A program made the translations under genes and the position numbers. The notes beneath the pieces are model-generated. The model made no database searches, was not told the DNA's origin, and was given only the letters and a program-made list of their open reading frames with translations. Shown here piece after piece: positions 5,852-10,430 of a stretch of 10,430 bases of DNA. Each line of letters starts with the position of its first letter. Position 1 is the first letter of the stretch. This stretch comes from an uncultured Anaplasmataceae bacterium (GTDB lineage: Bacteria; Pseudomonadota; Alphaproteobacteria; Rickettsiales; CAIPFW01), in assembly GCA_903864455.1 (NCBI GenBank), contig CAIPFW010000229.1:1-10430 (forward strand), read 5' to 3'.

Positions 5852-7612
5852 ATGAATAAATTATCAATAAACGGATTTCAATGGCGAGAAAGAGGTTTTA
5901 ATCACATCGTCAAAGAAACGATTAAGCAAAAATTTCAACTGAACGATTTATTGGCGACTGCGATAGCATCTCGTCAGTCAAATTTGAATGAAATCGAGAA
6001 TTTTTTAAATCCTATGATTTCACATTTGATGCCTGACCCATACCATCTGCACGATATGGAGAAGGCGACGAAATTTATCGCTGAGACGATATTGCAAAAG
6101 AAAAAAATTGGCATTTTTGGTGACTATGACGTTGATGGAGCGACTTCAACCGCTTTGCTTTCAAAATATTTTGATGATATTGGTGTCGTTACTCAATTTC
6201 ACATTCCCGACAGAATAAAAGAGGGGTATGGACCAAATCAATATGCGATGCAAAAATTCAAAGATGAAGGAATTGATTTATGCATTTTGCTCGATTGTGG
6301 GACGGTTGCTTATACGCCATTGAAATTTGCATCTTCCATTGGCCTCGATGTAATCGTTGTCGACCACCATATAAGCGGTGAGGTTTTGCCAGAAGCCGTT
6401 GCGGTTATCAATCCAAATCGTTACGACCAAGATTCTACTTGCACAAATTTGGCGGCGGTGGGTGTGACTTTTTTACTGATAGTTGCTTTGAATCGATATC
6501 TTGATGAAGAAATAAACTTTTTTTCGCAAAATAAAATACAAAAACCGAATCTCAAAAACTATCTTGACTTGGTGGCGTTCGGCACTGTTTGCGATATCGT
6601 TCCGATAAATGGGCTCAATCGTGCGTTTGTAAAGCAGGGGTTAAAAGTTTTTAATAAAAGCAAAAACGTCGGAATAAACGCTATGATTGAAAATTTAAAA
6701 TCGCAAAGAAGAATCGATGTTGGCGAGCTTGGTTTTGCCTTTGGTCCCAGAATTAATGCGGGCGGAAGAATAGGCGACCCATCATTAGGAGCGAGATTGC
6801 TGACCTCAAAGAATTTATCGGAAGCATATGAAATTGCAGAAAAATTGACGGAATTGAACGAGCAAAGAAAATTAATTGAGGCGCAATCATTGAAAGTTGC
6901 GATAAGGTTGGCGGAAATGTCAAATCCAAAATCTCTCGTGATGGTCGCGGGTGACTGGCATCCCGGTGTGAATGGGCTGATAGCTTCAAGAATTAAAGAT
7001 TTGTATAATTTGCCGACGATGGCTATTTCTTTTTTTGATGGCGATGCAATTGGAAAAGCTTCATGTCGTTCGATTCATGGAATCGATATTGGTGGCTCGA
7101 TTTTGCAAGCCAGAGAAAAAAATCTTGTTCTCGAGGGGGGAGGGCATCACATGGCGGGCGGATTTTCTGTTACTGCAGAAAAGATGGACGAATTGAAAGA
7201 TTTTTTTGAAGAATTATACTCAGAAAAATTGAAAGAAATGGGGTTTTATAGTTACCGAGATTATGATGCAATCATTGAAATTAATAGAATTAACGTTGCT
7301 TTTTATGATGAATATGAAATTTTGAAACCATTTGGACAAGGCAATTCACATTTAAAATATATGATTGAGGATGTCAATGTTTATGATGCGAGGAGCTTTG
7401 GTCAAAATCATGTAACGTGTAAAATTCGTCACAATAATAGACCATCAACTCAATATTTGAAGTGTAACGCTTTTGGAAATGCGATTCGTAATCCGAATTC
7501 AATTTTATTGGATAATCCGAGGAATATATCGATATTGGGGTCGATACAATCGAATCATTGGAATGGAAATGAATATATCGAATTTTTAGTCGATGATGTT
7601 TTGTTGAATTGA
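5852..7612 (+). CDS. recJ: Single-stranded-DNA-specific 5'-3' exonuclease RecJ
   Basis: 586 aa, close to the E. coli size. RecJ degrades single-stranded DNA 5' to 3' with a two-metal centre and works in RecF-pathway recombination, mismatch repair and base-excision repair. DHH-family motifs are in order: GDYDVDG at 90-96 (Asp91, 93, 95), LLDCG at 146-150, VDHH at 170-173, and GTVCDIVP at 244-251. The RecJ-typical GPRINAGGRIG lies at 298-308. The DHHA1 part has the SCRSIHGIDIGG segment at 404-415 and GGGHHMAGGFSV at 429-440. A C-terminal OB-fold region begins with LKPFGQGN (491-498). All metal-binding aspartates and the DHH histidines are present. Family members often have SGRS and GGHAMA where this has SCRS and GGHHMA, modest changes. 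The start is ATG 5852; no clear Shine-Dalgarno sequence is visible. It follows gyrA by 116 nt on the same strand. Confidence 0.96.
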   Translation: MNKLSINGFQWRERGFNHIVKETIKQKFQLNDLLATAIASRQSNLNEIENFLNPMISHLMPDPYHLHDMEKATKFIAETILQKKKIGIFGDYDVDGATSTALLSKYFDDIGVVTQFHIPDRIKEGYGPNQYAMQKFKDEGIDLCILLDCGTVAYTPLKFASSIGLDVIVVDHHISGEVLPEAVAVINPNRYDQDSTCTNLAAVGVTFLLIVALNRYLDEEINFFSQNKIQKPNLKNYLDLVAFGTVCDIVPINGLNRAFVKQGLKVFNKSKNVGINAMIENLKSQRRIDVGELGFAFGPRINAGGRIGDPSLGARLLTSKNLSEAYEIAEKLTELNEQRKLIEAQSLKVAIRLAEMSNPKSLVMVAGDWHPGVNGLIASRIKDLYNLPTMAISFFDGDAIGKASCRSIHGIDIGGSILQAREKNLVLEGGGHHMAGGFSVTAEKMDELKDFFEELYSEKLKEMGFYSYRDYDAIIEINRINVAFYDEYEILKPFGQGNSHLKYMIEDVNVYDARSFGQNHVTCKIRHNNRPSTQYLKCNAFGNAIRNPNSILLDNPRNISILGSIQSNHWNGNEYIEFLVDDVLLN

Positions 7613-7722
7613 GAGTGAATTTAATGGAATTTTATAAAGAGAAATGCAGTTTTTAGAATTGTAAAATTAAAAATAGAATAAAAAAATATTTTTCAATCGT
7701 TTTATTAAAGTGATTTGCATTG

Positions 7723-7751
7723 TTGACATTCAAAATAAAATTTATTAAGAT
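7723..7751 (+). promoter_or_regulatory. Promoter upstream of the Asn-rich/membrane protein gene
   Basis: A perfect -35 TTGACA (7723-7728) is followed after 17 bases by TAAGAT (7746-7751, four of six). The predicted start is near 7758, leaving about 50 bases of leader before ATG 7810. An open frame reading back to TTG 7720 crosses this promoter, so that TTG is unlikely to be a start. The rest of the 7613-7722 gap shows only AT-rich sequence. Confidence 0.5.
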
Positions 7752-7809
7752 AAAGATCTTCGATAATTTAAAAGTATTAAATTATCAATTACTTTTTTTA
7801 GGTTTTAAA

Positions 7810-7902
7810 ATGTTAACAAACAATAACAATGTTGAGAATGCAAATTTAATACACTCAAATGACACCGGACAATATCCCCGACAAATTCCATGTCCCAAGT
7901 AA
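7810..7902 (+). CDS. 30-codon Asn-rich frame, probable true N-terminus of the downstream membrane protein (frameshift) or leader peptide
   Basis: ATG 7810 has the better initiation signal here: TAGG is followed by seven bases (TTTTAAA) before the ATG, downstream of a strong promoter. The frame encodes MLTNNNNVENANLIHSND and ends at TAA 7900-7902. It overlaps the following gene by 44 nt in a different frame. Its Asn-rich composition and IHSN tetrapeptide match the N-terminus of the next frame (DTIHSNQENS), which suggests both were once one chain. A one-base shift at the CCCC run 7876-7879 would join them (QYP then DKFHVPSN). Alternatives are a genuine short upstream frame coupled to the next start, or a base-call error in the homopolymer. 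Confidence 0.45.
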   Translation: MLTNNNNVENANLIHSNDTGQYPRQIPCPK

Positions 7903-9829
7903 CGACTTTAATTCCAATAATGATACACCGAATAACGATACAATTCATTCGAACCAAGAAAATTCAATACTCTTATTTGACGATATAAAGCATATGAATC
8001 AAGAAAATTCACAACTTTTGAATAATATAAATTCTACAAATTCAAATTCACAACAAAAATCAATAATAAAAAATTACTATTCACGTAAAAAAAATGCCCA
8101 ATATACTCGATGGCATGGAGTGGAAAGTGCAATATATGAATTTTTGCCAAAATTAATGGAACTATCAGCATGGGGAGTGCAAATTGCAGATACTTATAAT
8201 CTTGCATTCGATATGGTTAAATCAAAAGAAATGCTTATCAATAAAATTGAATCAATAGATAAGTTCAAGGAAGTATTTCAAAATGAAAATGCCAGAAATT
8301 CGTTGATAGAATTTGCTACAAACAATGGCTTGCGTGCATTTTATGGTAGCGGTGGATTTATGGCAAACATTTTGTATATCGATAATAGAATGCTGTCAAG
8401 GCATATTGCTGATTTTCAGCAAAGTTTTTTTGCGGCATTTTCAAAAAGTAAAACTGATGGCTTGTTTTTCATAATAAAAACTCAAGCTCAAATAATTGCC
8501 TCGGTTTCATTGGCTTCGTATTTTTTTGAAGCTGAAAATCTTAATAAAGCTGTTTCTTGGGCTTTTTTGATGCCGATTTTTGTAAACAGTGCAGTATTTC
8601 AAGGCGCTCTGATGCAGTCAACGTTAAGATATTTTCTTTTAAAGGGCGAAACTCCATTTTTAGAGATTGAATTTAACGATAAAAAACATATTATTCATAA
8701 TCCTAACTTCAGGGGTCAGCAAGTTACAAGGGATGATGCCATAAATATCAATAATCTCTGTGAGAATGATAGAAATATAGTGAATGAAATCTTAGCAAGC
8801 GGTCACTATCGTCCAACTGAAAGTGAAAGAGCAAGAGTTGATAATCATTATGGAATAAAATCGGCATTCATAAGAACTGTAGCTGTACTTGCAACATCCG
8901 CAATCTCGACGAGTTCTATGTATTTGCATAAAAGGATGACGGGCGCGGAAATGAAATCTGTATTTTTACAAGTTGCGGGTTTGTTTTCTACCTATGTTAC
9001 GGTGAATTTTATCAAAGTTTTTCCAGATAAATTCTTAGGCAAAATGTTAACTAGCGAGAACAATTCAACTTTTTATTCATCGAACGCTATGATTGGTGTG
9101 GCTTCTTTCGCTGCATCGATTGGTTTATATGGTGTTTATGGGCTGATGAATGTTAGCGAGTTGTCTTTAATGATACTCCCAACTTTTCTTCAGTCTGTTA
9201 TTGATGAGAAAATTCGGCCCGGTGCAATATATGATGCGATATTTTGCAATATAGCTTTAGGTGGTGCTGTATTTTTTGAAAATTATGCTTTCGATTCGAT
9301 GATTCGAATTATCGAAAGATTGACAGATCGTGGCAATTTAATTGATTCAGCGCTGAATAAAATTTTAAATCCATTTGGTAAATTGCATGAAAGTAAATTA
9401 AATAGAAGGAAAATTACTCTTCTTGCAACTTTAGTATCTACGATTTATGTAATAGAAATGCTAAACTATGGAAATCCAGCGGTAAAAATTCCACTCAGAA
9501 TTACAAGGAATGTATTATTCGCGACGATGTGCAGGTATTCAGTTTTGGAGGGAAAGAGAATTGAAAAGGGCGGATTGCATAATATTGATGAATTTGAATT
9601 GGAAGAAGTGATAAGCGATAACACTTTAACTTTAGATATGGAGAATTCTGACGAATACATGCTTATAAGAGAAATTCAACAACTTGAGATAGAAAATGGC
9701 ACAAGGGGTGAAAATGGTAAAAAGTTGAGTCGTAAAACTCAAGAAAAAAGAAGCGTGGGTAGCAATAAGATGAATTTAGTTTACTACGGATATAATGCAG
9801 ATATGAGTATCAGTGTTAATAACAATTAA
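7859..9829 (+). CDS. Unrecognised multi-pass membrane protein with Asn/Ser-rich N-terminus
   Basis: 656 aa from ATG 7859, which lacks a Shine-Dalgarno sequence. The true start may be ATG 7810 through a frameshift. No known family is recognised. Residues 1-70 are polar and rich in Asn, Ser and Asp, with NQENS-x-LL twice (32-39 and 47-54; underlying 12-base repeat at 7955-7966 and 8000-8011). Hydrophobic segments are near 202-222, 231-252, 334-355, 367-385, 408-430, 457-474 and 518-537, so about seven membrane passes. A soluble loop of roughly 80 residues lies between the second and third. The C-terminal hundred residues are soluble, first acidic (580-612, many Glu), then basic (621-632). There is no classical signal peptide. 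It could be a transporter-like or surface/host-interface membrane protein; no motif decides. It lies 197 nt after recJ if begun at 7810 and converges on def with a 14-bp overlap. Confidence 0.8.
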   Translation: MTPDNIPDKFHVPSNDFNSNNDTPNNDTIHSNQENSILLFDDIKHMNQENSQLLNNINSTNSNSQQKSIIKNYYSRKKNAQYTRWHGVESAIYEFLPKLMELSAWGVQIADTYNLAFDMVKSKEMLINKIESIDKFKEVFQNENARNSLIEFATNNGLRAFYGSGGFMANILYIDNRMLSRHIADFQQSFFAAFSKSKTDGLFFIIKTQAQIIASVSLASYFFEAENLNKAVSWAFLMPIFVNSAVFQGALMQSTLRYFLLKGETPFLEIEFNDKKHIIHNPNFRGQQVTRDDAININNLCENDRNIVNEILASGHYRPTESERARVDNHYGIKSAFIRTVAVLATSAISTSSMYLHKRMTGAEMKSVFLQVAGLFSTYVTVNFIKVFPDKFLGKMLTSENNSTFYSSNAMIGVASFAASIGLYGVYGLMNVSELSLMILPTFLQSVIDEKIRPGAIYDAIFCNIALGGAVFFENYAFDSMIRIIERLTDRGNLIDSALNKILNPFGKLHESKLNRRKITLLATLVSTIYVIEMLNYGNPAVKIPLRITRNVLFATMCRYSVLEGKRIEKGGLHNIDEFELEEVISDNTLTLDMENSDEYMLIREIQQLEIENGTRGENGKKLSRKTQEKRSVGSNKMNLVYYGYNADMSISVNNN

Positions 9830-10412
9830 TATTATCATTTTCAACATATTCATTCTTCAATTCGGTAAGTTGTTTAGTGCAATACAACTTCCACATATTT
9901 TTTGGAATTTTATCAATAATTAAAATTCCATTTAAATGATCGATTTCGTGTTGAACACAACGCCCAAATAATTGTTCCAAATGCCAAAAATGCTCCTTAC
10001 CATCACGATTCAGAAATTTCACCTTAATTTTTTTCGGCCTTATCACTGGAATTCTGATGTTTGGCAGAGATAAACACCCCTCATTCAAAGAGTCAATATC
10101 GTTTTTACTCGATTCAACAATCTCTGGATTAATCATGATGATTTTTTGAGGCTGAATCTTTTCGTTCGTATTCACATCATATGAATTTTCAAACGCCAAA
10201 GGATCATCAGCCAAATCAACTACCAAAACTCTTTTATTCGACCGGACTTGCTGAGCTGCCAAGCCAATTCCACGAAAATGATACATCACGTCGAACATAT
10301 TTTTCAGTAAATTATCCAACGATCCATTCTTTTCTTCGATTTCTTGAGGCGTAACATTGATTCCAACCTCTTTCAAAATTGGTCGTGGATATCTTGCAAT
10401 GATTTTCAACAA
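9816..10412 (-). CDS. def: Peptide deformylase (5' end may lie beyond right edge)
   Basis: 198 aa from TTG 10412. The enzyme removes the formyl group from the initiator Met of new proteins at the ribosome using a bound metal, usually Fe2+. All three motifs are present: GIGLAAQQ (48-55), EGCLSLP (111-117, metal ligand Cys113), and QHEIDHLNG (154-162, ligands His155 and His159, catalytic Glu156). It is somewhat longer than the E. coli enzyme (169 aa), with extra residues between VVDLADD and MINPEIV (about 70-93) and an extended C-terminus (about 175-198). TTG 10412 places ARYPRP at the usual distance from the N-terminus, but the frame remains open to base 10430 (reading SDEEAR upstream), so an earlier start outside the window is possible. 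Its stop is at 9818-9816, inside the last codons of the membrane protein gene on the other strand. Confidence 0.95.
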   Translation of the reverse strand: MLKIIARYPRPILKEVGINVTPQEIEEKNGSLDNLLKNMFDVMYHFRGIGLAAQQVRSNKRVLVVDLADDPLAFENSYDVNTNEKIQPQKIIMINPEIVESSKNDIDSLNEGCLSLPNIRIPVIRPKKIKVKFLNRDGKEHFWHLEQLFGRCVQHEIDHLNGILIIDKIPKNMWKLYCTKQLTELKNEYVENDNINCY

Positions 10413-10430
10413 TCTCGCTTCTTCGTCACT

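Noticed and set aside
6753..6989. Antisense 78-codon frame inside recJ
   Set aside because: Lies opposite the conserved GPRINAGGRIG region; explained by recJ coding constraints.
7670..7707. A/T-rich inverted repeats (AATAAAA...TTTTATT) after recJ as a terminator
   Set aside because: The stem would have only A-T pairs, a long loop and no T-run; indistinguishable from AT-rich background.
9466..9660. Antisense 64-codon frame in the membrane protein gene
   Set aside because: No start signal and no recognisable composition; a shadow.
1..10430. tRNA/rRNA genes, CRISPR arrays, insertion sequences
   Set aside because: No spaced direct repeats, transposase-like frames, terminal inverted repeats or RNA gene signatures were found by reading both strands.

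Overview
The window is a strongly AT-rich bacterial segment. GyrA, RecJ, UbiE and peptide deformylase all look proteobacterial, and GyrA fits the long alphaproteobacterial form with a six-bladed C-terminal domain. The base composition, weak Shine-Dalgarno signals, ubiquinone pathway and presence of host-directed genes suggest an intracellular alphaproteobacterium of the Rickettsiales/Holosporales kind. That placement is inference; no rRNA or lineage marker is present.

Left part (1-2890): the 3' part of a plus-strand gene encodes a phosphatase with the CKSGKDRTG signature of SopB/IpgD-type phosphoinositide phosphatases. Its frame is open to the left edge, so the true start is missing. It converges on minus-strand ubiE, with weak terminator-like hairpins between them. 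Further right on the minus strand is an unrecognised protein with one N-terminal membrane helix and an H/N/Q/C residue pattern that may be a CE-clan cysteine peptidase or acyltransferase core. It has a strong promoter inside its longest reading frame, so translation probably starts at an internal ATG rather than the outermost TTG.

Centre (2890-7612): a divergent control region holds a 16-bp perfect palindrome and a gyrA promoter. gyrA (908 aa) follows, then recJ (586 aa) after a 116-nt gap with its own plausible promoter. Both look intact and functional.

Right part (7613-10430): a strong promoter and a ribosome binding site lead into a 30-codon Asn-rich reading frame that overlaps, in the -2/+1 frame relation, a 656-aa multi-pass membrane protein of unknown family with a similar Asn-rich N-terminus. 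This suggests a frameshift (mutation, sequencing error or recoding) at a CCCC run. The membrane protein gene ends tail to tail with def, overlapping it by 14 bp. The def frame stays open to the right edge.

Overall, core genes for DNA topology, DNA repair, quinone synthesis and protein maturation alternate with three fast-evolving genes that look like host-interaction or surface functions. No tRNA, rRNA, CRISPR array, insertion sequence or conjugative element was seen. The least explained items are the possible CE-clan membrane protein and the frameshifted membrane protein. All intergenic gaps are below 300 bases.
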